DNA from: DASQUK01 sp046723645
GTDB lineage: Bacteria > Actinomycetota > Acidimicrobiia > Acidimicrobiales > VFJN01
Assembly (NCBI GenBank): GCA_046723645.1
Contig: JBKOUY010000100.1
Coordinates: 1 to 34,727, forward strand
Length of the DNA stretch: 34,727 nucleotides
Reading direction: 5' to 3'
Below, piece by piece: positions 1 through 7,554 of the stretch; the stretch's first letter is position 1; every line of letters begins with the position of its first letter. The position numbers were made by a program, and so were the translations under genes. The notes beneath the pieces are model-generated. The model ran no database searches and was not told the origin of the DNA. It was given only the letters and a program-made list of their open reading frames with translations.

Positions 1-1
1 C

Positions 2-1207
2 ACGCTCAAGTGCCTCGCCAAGAACCCGGCGAACCGTTACCCGTCTGCACAGGACCTGCGGGCCGACCTGCGGCGTTACCTCGACGGGGCGCGGATCCTG
101 GCCGAACCGGTGCTGGCCCCGCCGGTCGATCCGGGCGCCACGAACGTGATGGCGCCCACCGGCTACAACCCCACCGCCGCTGCGCCCGGCTGGTCCGACG
201 ACGGGTACGGCGACTACGGCCCGTACGGCGACTACCCGCAGCAGGAGGAGGAGCCGAAGCGCTCCCGCTGGTTCCTGCCGATGCTCATCCTGTTGCTGCT
301 CATCCTGGCCGGACTCCTGTTCCTGCTGGTGCGCAACTTCGGCGACAACGGCGACGATCCGACCCTCGTCACCGTGCCGAACGTCGTCGGCCAGCCCGCC
401 GACCAGGCGCAGCAGGCGCTCGAGGCCGAGGGCTTCGATGTCGCCCGGGCGACCAAGACGTCGGAGCGGCCGGTCGACGAAGTGATCGAGCAGGACCCGC
501 CCGCCAACGAGCAGGCCGAGGAGGGTTCGGAGGTCACCATCACGCTCAGCGCAGGACCCGAGACCGCCGCCGTGCCCGACGTCACCGGCAAGACGGTCGA
601 CGAGGCCAGTGCGATGCTCATCGATGCGGGCTTCGTCCCCAGCCAGAAGGCCGAGGAGAACGCCGACGTCGAGGAGAACGTCGTGATCCGCACCGACCCG
701 GCCGCCAATGCCCAGGCGGCGGTCGGCTCCACAGTGACGATCTTCTACTCGTCGGGCCCGACAACGATCCAGATACCGGACGTCCGGGGACAGAGCGTGA
801 ACGACGCGCGGAACACCCTCAACGGCGCCGGCTTCACGAACATCCAGGAGCGCCAGGAGGCTTCCAACGACATCCCCGAGGGGCAGGTCATCGGCACCGA
901 GCCGGGCGCCGGTCAACAGGCGCCCGCCAACGCGACGATCACGCTGGTCGTGTCGTCGGGTCAGGCCCAGGTCTCGGTGCCCAACGTGGAGGGGCTCACC
1001 GAGGACAACGCTTTAGCGCAGCTGCAGGGGTTCGACGTGCAGACTCGCGATCAGAACACCAATGACCCCAACCAGGACGGCCTGGTCCTGAGTCAGAACC
1101 CAACAGCCGGTACACAGGTCGACCAGGGATCGACCGTCACCCTGGTGATCGGGCGCTTCCGGGAGAGCGAGACCACGCCGAGCACCGAGCAGCCCGGGCC
1201 CGGCTGA
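2..1207 (+). CDS. pknB: PASTA-domain Ser/Thr protein kinase, C-terminal part (5' truncated)
   Basis: The reading frame is open from base 2, so the gene begins before the window. The first codons read like the end of a Hanks-type kinase domain (LKCLAKNPANRYPSAQDLRADL). A Pro/Gly/Tyr-rich juxtamembrane linker follows, then one membrane helix (about 272-340), then four extracellular PASTA repeats at about 368-559, 569-757, 767-961 and 971-1162, each opening with a (V/I)P(N/D)V motif. Kinases of this build (PknB, Stk1, PrkC) sense muropeptides or lipid II and phosphorylate cell-division and wall-synthesis proteins. The catalytic residues lie outside the window. The gene ends 13 bp before gpmA, so the two may share a transcript. 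The identification as a PASTA kinase is firm; the choice between PknB and a paralogue is inferred. Confidence 0.9.
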   Translation, partial: TLKCLAKNPANRYPSAQDLRADLRRYLDGARILAEPVLAPPVDPGATNVMAPTGYNPTAAAPGWSDDGYGDYGPYGDYPQQEEEPKRSRWFLPMLILLLLILAGLLFLLVRNFGDNGDDPTLVTVPNVVGQPADQAQQALEAEGFDVARATKTSERPVDEVIEQDPPANEQAEEGSEVTITLSAGPETAAVPDVTGKTVDEASAMLIDAGFVPSQKAEENADVEENVVIRTDPAANAQAAVGSTVTIFYSSGPTTIQIPDVRGQSVNDARNTLNGAGFTNIQERQEASNDIPEGQVIGTEPGAGQQAPANATITLVVSSGQAQVSVPNVEGLTEDNALAQLQGFDVQTRDQNTNDPNQDGLVLSQNPTAGTQVDQGSTVTLVIGRFRESETTPSTEQPGPG

Positions 1208-1220
1208 CCCGACGTCCGTC

Positions 1221-1982
1221 ATGGTTCGCACGCTCGTGCTGCTCCGACACGGCGAGAGCGAGTGGAACCTGAAAAACCTGTTCACCGGCTGGTACGACTG
1301 CGACCTGACGGCCACCGGTGAGGCGCAGGCGATCGCCGGTGGCCGACTCATGGCCGAGCGTGGCTTGCTGCCGGACATGGTGCACACGTCGGTCCTGGTC
1401 CGGGCGATCCGGACCGCCGACCTCGCGCTGCGCGAGATGGGGCGATCGTGGATTCCCGTGCGGCGGCACTGGCGGCTAAACGAGCGCCACTACGGTGACC
1501 TGCAGGGGCTCAACAAGGCCGAGACCGCAGAGCGGTTCGGAGCCGACCAGGTGAAGCTCTGGCGACGGTCGTACGACGTGCCCCCGCCGGCGATGGACCG
1601 GGACGACCCGCGCAACGTCCGTCACGACCCGCGCTACGCGGGGCTGCCACCGGAGGTCGTGCCCGACACCGAGTGCCTCGCCGACGTCGTCGAGCGGATG
1701 CTGCCGTACTGGTACGACGGCATCGTCCCGGACCTTGCCTCCGGTGGAGTCGTGCTCGTGTCCGCGCACGGCAACAGCCTGCGGGCGCTGGTGAAGCACC
1801 TCGACGGCATCTGCGACGCCGACATCGTGGACCTGAACATCCCGACCGGCGAGCCGCTGCTCTACGAGCTCGGCGGCGACTTCCTGCCGCTCGTGTCGAA
1901 GCCCACGATCGAGCGTTACCTGCGCTCGCCGGCGGAGATCGCCGCTGCCGCAGATGCGGTCGCCCGCCAGGCTGGCGGCTGA
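1221..1982 (+). CDS. gpmA: 2,3-bisphosphoglycerate-dependent phosphoglycerate mutase
   Basis: This 253-residue protein interconverts 3- and 2-phosphoglycerate in glycolysis and gluconeogenesis through a phosphohistidine intermediate. The N-terminal LLRHGESEWN holds R9, the nucleophile H10 and E12. The family block NERHYGDLQGLNK (E88), R61 and the second histidine H183 in SAHGNSLRAL are all present. Length matches the dPGM family (about 250). The ATG lies 13 bp after the kinase stop with no clear Shine-Dalgarno site, which suggests translation coupled to the upstream gene. A stable GC hairpin follows the stop. Assignment is confident. Confidence 0.95.
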   Translation: MVRTLVLLRHGESEWNLKNLFTGWYDCDLTATGEAQAIAGGRLMAERGLLPDMVHTSVLVRAIRTADLALREMGRSWIPVRRHWRLNERHYGDLQGLNKAETAERFGADQVKLWRRSYDVPPPAMDRDDPRNVRHDPRYAGLPPEVVPDTECLADVVERMLPYWYDGIVPDLASGGVVLVSAHGNSLRALVKHLDGICDADIVDLNIPTGEPLLYELGGDFLPLVSKPTIERYLRSPAEIAAAADAVARQAGG

Positions 1983-2034
1983 CGGCTGCCCGCGCGGTCG
2001 ACAGGAACGGTGACCCCCGCCGCCATGACGCGCC

Positions 2035-2064
2035 GGGGGCGCGGGCCGAACGACCCGCGCCCCC
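2035..2064. terminator. 11-bp GC hairpin between convergent genes
   Basis: GGGGGCGCGGG (2035-2045) pairs perfectly with CCCGCGCCCCC (2054-2064) across an 8-nt loop. It lies between the converging 3' ends of gpmA and the small membrane protein gene, so it could stop transcription both ways. There is no T-run, as is common for actinobacterial terminators. Confidence 0.6.
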
Positions 2065-2079
2065 GATCGTCAGCGCCCG

Positions 2080-2274
2080 TCAGAACCTGATGCCGACTGC
2101 GCCGCCCGTGGCAGGGATGGGCCAGAGCACGACAGCCAGCAGGAAGGTCGCGAACTGCGACCAGGTGTCGAAGCGGTCGTATCCCTCGTTGAACGCGACG
2201 ATGACGCCAATCACCAGCCAGAGCAGCACGATGAGACTCGCGAGCGGGATTCGAAGACCCGTACTCGAAACCAT
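2080..2274 (-). CDS. small membrane protein, 64 aa
   Basis: The predicted protein has two hydrophobic segments, about residues 9-27 (LASLIVLLWLVIGVIVAF) and 42-56 (ATFLLAVVLWPIPAT), joined by a short charged loop (NEGYDRFDTWSQ). It should be a small integral membrane protein with both ends on the same side. The ATG at 2274 is preceded by a good GAGGGAGGA ribosome site 5-6 nt upstream, which fixes the start inside a longer open frame. No family was recognised. It is transcribed divergently from the cyclic-nucleotide-binding gene and converges on gpmA. It resembles the short two-helix proteins common in actinobacteria, but no function can be given. Confidence 0.7.
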   Translation of the reverse strand: MVSSTGLRIPLASLIVLLWLVIGVIVAFNEGYDRFDTWSQFATFLLAVVLWPIPATGGAVGIRF

Positions 2275-2322
2275 GTGTCCTCCCTCGTGATTCCTCCGCC
2301 GTCCCGGCACCCTCAGCTGGGG

Positions 2323-2338
2323 CCCCGCGTTTGCGGGG
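2323..2338. promoter_or_regulatory. hairpin in the divergent intergenic region
   Basis: CCCCGC, GTTT, GCGGGG forms a 6-bp stem with a 4-nt loop. It lies about 50 bp upstream of the small membrane gene (minus strand), where it could sit in a 5' leader or block transcription from the plus side. The role is unknown. Confidence 0.3.
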
Positions 2339-2487
2339 ACGTACCGGAACGACGACCGCACGTTGGGTACCCCACGCGCACCCAGATCACACGTCTCCAA
2401 CGTGGGTCTGACGGCGCCGAGGGAGGCCAGACCGATGGCGATTGTTTCGGTCACATGACCGTCCACACGTCCCGGCCTGGGGGTCCC

Positions 2488-2493
2488 TAAGCT
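2488..2493 (+). promoter_or_regulatory. -10 box TAAGCT, leaderless-type
   Basis: TAAGCT is followed by exactly 8 nt and then the ATG at 2502. No Shine-Dalgarno site is present, so the transcript probably starts at or next to the start codon. Confidence 0.45.
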
Positions 2494-2501
2494 CCGCCGC
2501 C

Positions 2502-2924
2502 ATGGCACGGGAGAAGTACCTGGACCACCTCGCAACCGTCCCGCTGTTCTCGGGCGCGACGACCAAGGAGTTGCGGGCGGTCGCCAAAGCGTCGACCGAG
2601 ATGAACATCGACGAGGGCAAGCAGTTCGTCACCCAGGGCGAGATCGGCCGCGAGGCGTTCATCATCGTCGAGGGCCAAGCCGAGGTCTCTCGGGGCGGGC
2701 AGAAGGTCACGACACTGGGTCCCGGAGACTGCGTGGGCGAGCTGGCGCTGCTTGACCACGGTCCCCGCACGGCCAGCGTCACGGCCAAGACCCCACTCAC
2801 CGTCCTCGTCCTCGGACCGCGTGAATTCGCGGGCCTGCTCGACGAGGTGCCGGCCCTCAACCGCAAGATGCTCGCCGCCCTGGCCAGCAAGGTGCGCTAT
2901 CTCGACAGCCAGACGTTCGGCTGA
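2502..2924 (+). CDS. cyclic-nucleotide-binding domain protein (Crp/Fnr sensor fold, no HTH)
   Basis: This 140-residue protein is almost entirely one cNMP-binding beta-roll. An N-terminal helical lead (LATVPLFSGATTKELRAVAK) is followed by the barrel and the phosphate-binding cassette GELALLDHGPRTASVTA, which retains the Glu and Arg that contact the cyclic phosphate in CRP. No helix-turn-helix or enzyme domain follows, so it is not a CRP-type activator by itself. It may act as a small sensor partner of another protein. The start is supported by the TANNNT box 8 nt upstream and the absence of a usable earlier start. Family assignment is strong; ligand (cAMP, cGMP or none) and partner are unknown. 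Confidence 0.85.
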   Translation: MAREKYLDHLATVPLFSGATTKELRAVAKASTEMNIDEGKQFVTQGEIGREAFIIVEGQAEVSRGGQKVTTLGPGDCVGELALLDHGPRTASVTAKTPLTVLVLGPREFAGLLDEVPALNRKMLAALASKVRYLDSQTFG

Positions 2925-3006
2925 CCGTTTGCGGGGCCGGCAACTGGGCTGCGGGCGCCGACTCGCGGGCGCCGTGACGGATTCCGACGCCTCCGGCCGG
3001 GTTGGG

Positions 3007-3012
3007 TAGGTT
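3007..3012 (+). promoter_or_regulatory. -10 box TAGGTT, leaderless-type
   Basis: TAGGTT lies 8 nt before the GTG at 3021, and no Shine-Dalgarno site is visible. This supports the GTG start and a leaderless transcript. Confidence 0.45.
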
Positions 3013-3020
3013 TCCGCGGC

Positions 3021-5267
3021 GTGAGCACCGCGACGATCGCCGACGAGACGGGCGAGCGCACCAGCACACCCACACCGGCGCGACGGATCCGCCCACGCGA
3101 CGTCGCGATCGGCATCGGCGTCGCCTTCGCCATCATCGTGGTGGCGTCCGGTGTAGTTGCCACCGCGCTGCAGTGGCACGACGACTCCACGGTGCAGCGC
3201 GAGGTCTTCCTCAACATCCCTGCGGCCTGGAAGGCCGTCTTCTACACGGTGATCCCCGTCCTCATCGTGTACGGGGCGGTCGTCTTCTCGTGGCGGGTCC
3301 ACAACTGGGAGCGGGGCGGGCCCGACGACCGCAGCACCACCCGGGCCAACGTCGGGCGCCGCCTGCGGGACTTCCGGGCCGGGGTCTACATGCGGACGCT
3401 GCTGCGCGACCCGGTTGCGGGGGTGATGCACTCGCTCATCTACTTCAGCTTCCTGGTCCTGTTCGCGGTGACGGTCGTGTCGGAGATCAACCACCAGGCA
3501 CCGGAGGGCGCCAAGTTCCTCCACGGTGACGTCTACCGGGCCTACGCGCTTGTTGGCGACGTGGCCGGGGTGGTGTTCCTGGTCGGGGTGGCGTGGGCGA
3601 TCGTGCGGCGCTACGTCCTGCGGCCGTACCGGATCCGCACCAAGTCCAAGCCCGAGCACGCCGTCATCCTCGGGACGCTGCTGGCCATCGGCGTCACGGG
3701 CTTCGGCGCCGAGACGTACCGCATCGCCCTCGCCGGGCGGCCCGGCTTCGAGAAGTGGTCGGTGATCGGCTACCCGCTGTCGGGCCTGGTGGACGACGGC
3801 GGGAGCCTCGCCGGCTGGCACCAGGGTTGGTGGCTGGTGCACGTCGTCAGCTTCCTGGTCTTCCTGATCGTCCTGCCGGTCACGATGCTGCGCCATATGT
3901 TCACGTCGCCGCTCAACATGTACCTGCGGGACCGCGAACGCCCGAAGGGCGCCATGAAGGCGATGCCCAACCTCATGGAGACCGAGCTCGAGTCGTTCGG
4001 TGCCGCCACCGTCGAGGACTTCACCTGGAAGCAGCTGCTCGACACCGACGCCTGCACGATGTGCGGCCGCTGCACATCGGTGTGCCCGGCCCACGCCACC
4101 GGCAAGCCGCTCGATCCGCGCGAGATCGTGCTGAAGACCGGCGAGGTCATGGCCCTCACCGGCACGCCCGCGGTGTCGCCGCCCATCGGCGTCGCCCCCG
4201 AGATCACGGTGTCCGCCGATTCGCTCTTCGAGCGCATCACGCCGGACGAGATCTGGGCGTGCACGTCGTGCAAGGCATGCGACGAGATTTGCCCGGTCAA
4301 CATCGAGATCCTCGACAAGATCCTCGACATGCGTCGCTACCTGTCGCTGATGGAGTCCAACTTCCCCACCGAGCTGGGCACCGCCTACCGGGGCATGGAG
4401 AACTCCGGCAACCCCTGGGGCCTGGCGCAGACCGACCGCGGCGCCTGGGCGTCCAAGGTCGAGGGCGTCCCCATCATCGAGCCCGGCGGCGCCTTCGACC
4501 ACGAGTACCTGTACTGGGTGGGGTGCGCCGGCAGCTTCGACGACAAGAACCAGAAGGTGAGCGTGGCGATGGCCAAGCTCATGCAGCGGGCGGGGCTCGA
4601 CTTCGCCATCCTGGGGCCGTCCGAATACTGCACCGGCGACCCGGCCCGGCGATCCGGCAACGAGTACATCTTCCAGATGCTCGCCACGCAGAACGTCGAG
4701 ACGCTCAACGGCATGGGCGTCCGGAAGATCGTCACGCAGTGCCCCCACTGCTTCAACACGATCTCGAACGAGTACCCGCAGCTCGGCGGCAACTACGAGG
4801 TCATCCACCACAGCCAGCTGCTGGAGTGGCTCATCGCCGAGGGGCGCCTGGACCTGACCGACGCCCGGCTCGAGGAGCGGATCGTCTACCACGACTCGTG
4901 CTACCTCGGCCGCCACAACGACGTGTACCTGGCGCCGCGGCGGGTCATCGGCAGCCTGGGCGGCGTCGAGGTCGTGGAGGCCGGTCGCAACGGCACCCGG
5001 GGCATGTGCTGCGGCGCGGGCGGCGCCCGGATGTGGATGGAGGAGACGATCGGCAAGAAGGTCAACGACGAGCGCAGCCAGGAGCTGATCGCGACCGGGG
5101 CGAGCCGCATCGCCGTGGCATGCCCGTACTGCTACATCATGATCGACGATGGCACCAAGGCCGCCGGCAAGGAAGAGGACGAGGTCCGGGTGGGGGACAT
5201 CTCCATGCACGTCCTCGAGGCGCTCGAGCAGCGGGACGCCCGGCGGCTGGAGTCCCCGGGGGACTGA
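3021..5267 (+). CDS. membrane-bound (Fe-S) oxidoreductase, EtfD/HdrD-GlpC-like
   Basis: This 748-residue protein has an N-terminal membrane domain of about six helices (first at residues 26-50, last around GWWLVHVVSFLVFLIVLPVTML) resembling the haem-b NarI/HdrE module. Two [4Fe-4S] motifs follow: C345-x2-C348-x2-C351-x3-C355-P and C414-x2-C417-x2-C420-x3-C424-P. Two cysteine-rich CCG domains follow, with marks at CPHCF, HDSCYLG, MCCGAGGARMW and CPYCYI. This layout matches the fused HdrE/HdrD-type quinone reductases, including mycobacterial EtfD (Rv0338c), which passes electrons from electron-transfer flavoprotein to the quinone pool during fatty-acid oxidation. Function as ETF:quinone oxidoreductase is inferred from architecture; no etfAB genes are in the window. 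The GTG start follows a TANNNT box by 8 nt. Confidence 0.88.
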   Translation: MSTATIADETGERTSTPTPARRIRPRDVAIGIGVAFAIIVVASGVVATALQWHDDSTVQREVFLNIPAAWKAVFYTVIPVLIVYGAVVFSWRVHNWERGGPDDRSTTRANVGRRLRDFRAGVYMRTLLRDPVAGVMHSLIYFSFLVLFAVTVVSEINHQAPEGAKFLHGDVYRAYALVGDVAGVVFLVGVAWAIVRRYVLRPYRIRTKSKPEHAVILGTLLAIGVTGFGAETYRIALAGRPGFEKWSVIGYPLSGLVDDGGSLAGWHQGWWLVHVVSFLVFLIVLPVTMLRHMFTSPLNMYLRDRERPKGAMKAMPNLMETELESFGAATVEDFTWKQLLDTDACTMCGRCTSVCPAHATGKPLDPREIVLKTGEVMALTGTPAVSPPIGVAPEITVSADSLFERITPDEIWACTSCKACDEICPVNIEILDKILDMRRYLSLMESNFPTELGTAYRGMENSGNPWGLAQTDRGAWASKVEGVPIIEPGGAFDHEYLYWVGCAGSFDDKNQKVSVAMAKLMQRAGLDFAILGPSEYCTGDPARRSGNEYIFQMLATQNVETLNGMGVRKIVTQCPHCFNTISNEYPQLGGNYEVIHHSQLLEWLIAEGRLDLTDARLEERIVYHDSCYLGRHNDVYLAPRRVIGSLGGVEVVEAGRNGTRGMCCGAGGARMWMEETIGKKVNDERSQELIATGASRIAVACPYCYIMIDDGTKAAGKEEDEVRVGDISMHVLEALEQRDARRLESPGD

Positions 5268-5324
5268 GGGTCGATACCGCGGGCCGGTCGGGCCACGCGG
5301 CGCCGGGGTCGCCAGCCGGCTCCC

Positions 5325-5690
5325 GTGACCTGCTGCCCGACGGGTGCACCACGCCCGGGGTGGCCGCCGGGGAGGTGGTGGCGAGGGACGCCTGCCACCG
5401 GAGCCCGCCGCCCGCGCGCGCGGCTCGGCGGGCTGCCGACCGCGGTCGTCTGCGACCTGGGCACGCTGTCGCCCGGCGCTCCGGCACAGCTGCGCGATCT
5501 CGTCGCGCTGGTGCGCCCCTGGTACCGGGACGGCGACGGCGTCGACGAGGAACCCTCGGCCACCGTCACGCTCAGGCTCCAGGACCCGCAGGTCGACCCC
5601 GGCGTCCCATCCGAGGTCCAGGCGATCGCCACCCAGACGATGGTCATCGACCTATCCGACGCCGGCGGCCGGCAGGACCGCGACGACTAG
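5325..5690 (+). CDS. uncertain hypothetical ORF; start not resolved
   Basis: From about 5430 to the TAG at 5690 this frame looks truly coding. Nearly every codon ends in G or C, and it reads as a sensible polypeptide (LPTAVVCDLGTLSPGAPAQL ... TQTMVIDLSDAGG). Upstream of 5430 the sequence is compositionally poor (TCCPTGAPRPGWPPGRWW), while the +2 neighbour frame looks better there (PAGSRDLLPDGCTTPGVAAG). This suggests either a start inside the stretch or a frameshift near 5425. The GTG at 5325 is only nominal. The ORF converges on dcd, with 9 bp between stops. No family is recognised. The 5268-5324 stretch holds nothing else I can name. Confidence 0.35.
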   Translation: MTCCPTGAPRPGWPPGRWWRGTPATGARRPRARLGGLPTAVVCDLGTLSPGAPAQLRDLVALVRPWYRDGDGVDEEPSATVTLRLQDPQVDPGVPSEVQAIATQTMVIDLSDAGGRQDRDD

Positions 5691-5699
5691 GACGGCTCG

Positions 5700-6275
5700 T
5701 CAGCCGTCTCGGTCCTTGAAGTTCTCCCAGTACCGGCTCGGGGTGGGCCCCCGTTGGCCCTGGTACTTGGACCCGACCCGCGCCGACCCGTACGGCACGT
5801 CCGCCGGGGTCGTCATGCGCAGGAAGCTCACCTGCCCGATCTTCATACCCGGATACAGCGTGATCGGGAGGTTGGCCACGTTGGACAGCTCCAGCGTGAT
5901 GTGCCCGGAAAAGCCCGCGTCGATGAACCCCGCGGTGCTGTGAATGAGCAAACCCAGCCGCCCCAGGCTCGACTTGCCCTCGATGCGCCCGACCAGGTCG
6001 TTGGGCAGCGACACCCTCTCGAAGGTCGAACCCAGCACGAACTCGCCGGGGTGGAGAATGAAGGCCTCGCCCTCGTCGATCTTGACCAGACGGGTGAGAT
6101 CCTCGAGATCCTCCTTGACGTCGATGACGGGCATCGTGTGGTTGAGGAACACCCGGAACAGCCGGTCGAGGCGGAGATCGACCGACGACGGCTGGATGCT
6201 CGACTCGTCCAGGGGATCGATGACGACGCGGCCGGCCTCCAGCTCCTGACGAATGGTGTGGTCCGACAGGATCAT
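5700..6275 (-). CDS. dcd: dCTP deaminase, probably bifunctional (dCTP deaminase/dUTPase)
   Basis: This 191-residue protein converts dCTP to dUTP. In the actinobacterial/archaeal subfamily it also hydrolyses dUTP to dUMP, the precursor for thymidylate. Visible marks are the N-terminal MILSDHTIRQEL, the nucleotide-binding EGKSSLGRLGLL (99-110) and HSTAGFIDAGFSG followed by ITLELSN with the catalytic Glu at 129. The HSTAGFIDAGF form is that of the M. tuberculosis-type bifunctional enzyme (190 aa) rather than the E. coli monofunctional one. The ATG at 6275 lies 9 nt after TAGGGT on the minus strand with no Shine-Dalgarno site. The gene is divergent from tRNA-Gly. Assignment of the family is firm; bifunctionality is inferred. 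Confidence 0.95.
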   Translation of the reverse strand: MILSDHTIRQELEAGRVVIDPLDESSIQPSSVDLRLDRLFRVFLNHTMPVIDVKEDLEDLTRLVKIDEGEAFILHPGEFVLGSTFERVSLPNDLVGRIEGKSSLGRLGLLIHSTAGFIDAGFSGHITLELSNVANLPITLYPGMKIGQVSFLRMTTPADVPYGSARVGSKYQGQRGPTPSRYWENFKDRDG

Positions 6276-6284
6276 CGGTCGCCG

Positions 6285-6290
6285 ACCCTA
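6285..6290 (-). promoter_or_regulatory. -10 box TAGGGT of dcd
   Basis: Read on the minus strand, TAGGGT ends 9 nt before the dcd ATG. This is the same leaderless arrangement as several other genes in the window. Confidence 0.4.
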
Positions 6291-6376
6291 GTGGTCTATC
6301 GACGTCCCACCGGTGAGCGCCGGCAGCCCGATCGGCGTCGCGGCAGGCTGGTCAGCTAGCCTCGCTCTTTCACCCC

Positions 6377-6447
6377 GCGGGTGTAGTTCAATGGCAGAAC
6401 GTCAGCTTCCCAAGCTGATAATGCGGGTTCGATCCCCGTCACCCGCT
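6377..6447 (+). tRNA. tRNA-Gly, anticodon CCC
   Basis: A complete cloverleaf can be folded. The acceptor arm GCGGGTG pairs with CACCCGC, the D-arm is GTTC/GAAC, the anticodon stem TCAGC/GCTGA holds the loop TTCCCAA (anticodon CCC), the variable loop is TAAT, and the T-arm GCGGG/CCCGT holds the loop TTCGATC. The discriminator base is T. A TAGCCT box lies 14 nt upstream (6357-6362). The 3' part from the anticodon loop onward recurs three times downstream, marking this gene as an integration target. Confidence 0.95.
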
Positions 6448-6448
6448 C
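6407..6448 (+). repeat. att-like repeat, original copy inside tRNA-Gly
   Basis: This is the 42-nt stretch from the first base of the anticodon loop through the discriminator base and one base beyond. Copies at 7469-7510 and 9785-9827 are identical over this length, and a decayed copy sits at 12384-12416. Confidence 0.85.
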
Positions 6449-6679
6449 CCTGCAGCGCCTGGTCGTCTTGATGTCGACGCCCTCGCCACCAGGCCGGCCG
6501 CTTTTGCCCGCCTCAGGTTGTGCAGCCCGAGGCCGATGTGCCCCTCGAGCTTCCCCGTGTCGACCTCGCGGACCAGGTTGACAGTTCCCTGCCCGGCAGT
6601 ACGATCGCCACCCTCATGAGCGGGCGGCCGGGGGAGAGCGTGAACAGCGCGTCTCCGGCCGGCGAGAGAGGAGCCGGTG

Positions 6680-7192
6680 ATGAACCGGAAGCGAGTAGCT
6701 GCGGTGGCGGCGGCGTTGGTCGCTGTCCTCCTGATTGGCGGAAACGTCCTGCCGTCGGGGGCGCAGGAGCCACCACCACCCATCGCCACCGAGTTCTTGA
6801 CGGGGCGCGCCGTGTTCACCGACGACGTCGACCTCCAGGTCAAGATCAAGCTGGATGGCAAGGCCACCAAGGTCATCAACGTCAAAGACCCTTCGCGCAC
6901 CGTGGTGGCGAGGTTTACCGTGCAGCCGGGAGCACAGTTTCCCTGGCACACCCATCGCGGCCCCGTGGTCGTCAACGTCGTCGAGGGTGAGCTGGTCTAC
7001 GTCGGCGCCGAGGACTGCGTGGAACGTGAATATCCGGCGGGAACCGCCTTTGTCGACCCCGGTCACGGCCACGTCCACAGCGCCTTTAACCCCACCGACG
7101 ATGTGACGGTGTTCGTGGCCACGTTCTTCGAAGCGCCCGCGGAGGGGCCGCTGCTCATCCCTGCGGAGGCGCCTGCGGACTGCCTCATCTAG
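6680..7192 (+). CDS. exported single-domain cupin protein
   Basis: This 170-residue protein starts with a clear signal peptide (NRKRVAAVAAALVAVLLIGG ... SGA), so it acts outside the membrane. The cupin core has motif 1 as PWHTHRGPVVVNVVEGELVY (two metal-binding His plus Glu) and motif 2 as DPGHGHVHSAFNP. Cupins of this small exported type often bind a divalent metal; the substrate is unknown. Two cysteines (ECV near residue 113 and the C-terminal ADCLI) could form a disulfide. The ATG at 6680 is preferred over the adjacent GTG at 6677 because AGAGAGGAG sits about 6 nt upstream. It is the only intact gene of islet A. Cupin fold is confident, function open. Confidence 0.85.
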   Translation: MNRKRVAAVAAALVAVLLIGGNVLPSGAQEPPPPIATEFLTGRAVFTDDVDLQVKIKLDGKATKVINVKDPSRTVVARFTVQPGAQFPWHTHRGPVVVNVVEGELVYVGAEDCVEREYPAGTAFVDPGHGHVHSAFNPTDDVTVFVATFFEAPAEGPLLIPAEAPADCLI

Positions 7193-7468
7193 GGGCGTCC
7201 ATCGCGCATCCATCGCACAGCCGGCCGCCGGTCGCCTCGGTTGCTGCTGGTCGCCCACCGGACGACCAGGAGTGCGCGGTTCAGCCCGCCGGTGGAACGA
7301 GATGTGTCGTTTGAGGACCGTCACCGGTTGACTTCGTGCCCGCTCCGTGCCCGATCGCTCGGGCGGCTTCGGTCACCTGCGGTCGCTCGCTCGCACGTCG
7401 CCGCCCACGCGCCGTGCTCAGCGCTCCACCAGGTCAGCCGGCGATCGCGCAGGTCACCCGCGAGCCGA

Positions 7469-7510
7469 TTCCCAAGCTGATAATGCGGGTTCGATCCCCG
7501 TCACCCGCTC
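7469..7510 (+). repeat. att-like repeat, copy 1
   Basis: This is a 42-nt perfect copy of the tRNA-Gly 3' part (6407-6448). Similarity starts exactly at the first base of the anticodon loop and stops at the CTC beyond the acceptor stem. It lacks the 5' half, so it is not a functional tRNA. Confidence 0.85.
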
Positions 7511-7554
7511 TTGCTCACGCGCTCTCGGTGGATCCACCCAGGCCATGATAGGTG

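Larger units (their letters stand above)
6449..7510. mobile_element. islet A at tRNA-Gly (about 1.06 kb)
   Basis: This segment runs from the end of the tRNA gene to the first downstream copy of its 3' part. It holds one intact gene, an exported cupin. The stretches 6449-6663 and 7193-7468 carry no convincing gene. A minus-strand run near 6460-6600 (GKLEGHIGLGLHNLRRAK) looks faintly like decayed coding sequence but was not recognised. No integrase is present. By the usual logic of tRNA-targeted integration the islet nearest the tRNA is the most recent arrival. Confidence 0.55.

Noticed and set aside
2487..5210. Very long minus-strand open frame (907 codons) opposite the Fe-S oxidoreductase
   Set aside because: It is His/Val/Asp/Arg-rich, has no recognisable domain and mirrors the plus-strand gene; it is a high-GC antisense shadow.
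6449..6663. Transposase remnant on the minus strand (GKLEGHIGLGLHNLRRAK)
   Set aside because: The text looks mildly protein-like, but I could not tie it to any IS family, and no terminal repeats were seen.
7454..7510. Peptides such as VTGIEPALSAWE and GDGDRTRI on the minus strand across the repeats
   Set aside because: These are the well-known false proteins made by translating tRNA 3' ends in reverse; they reflect the tRNA-Gly copies, not genes.
7469..7510. Second and third tRNA-Gly genes at the repeat copies
   Set aside because: Copies 1-3 lack the 5' acceptor strand and D-arm, so they cannot fold as tRNAs.
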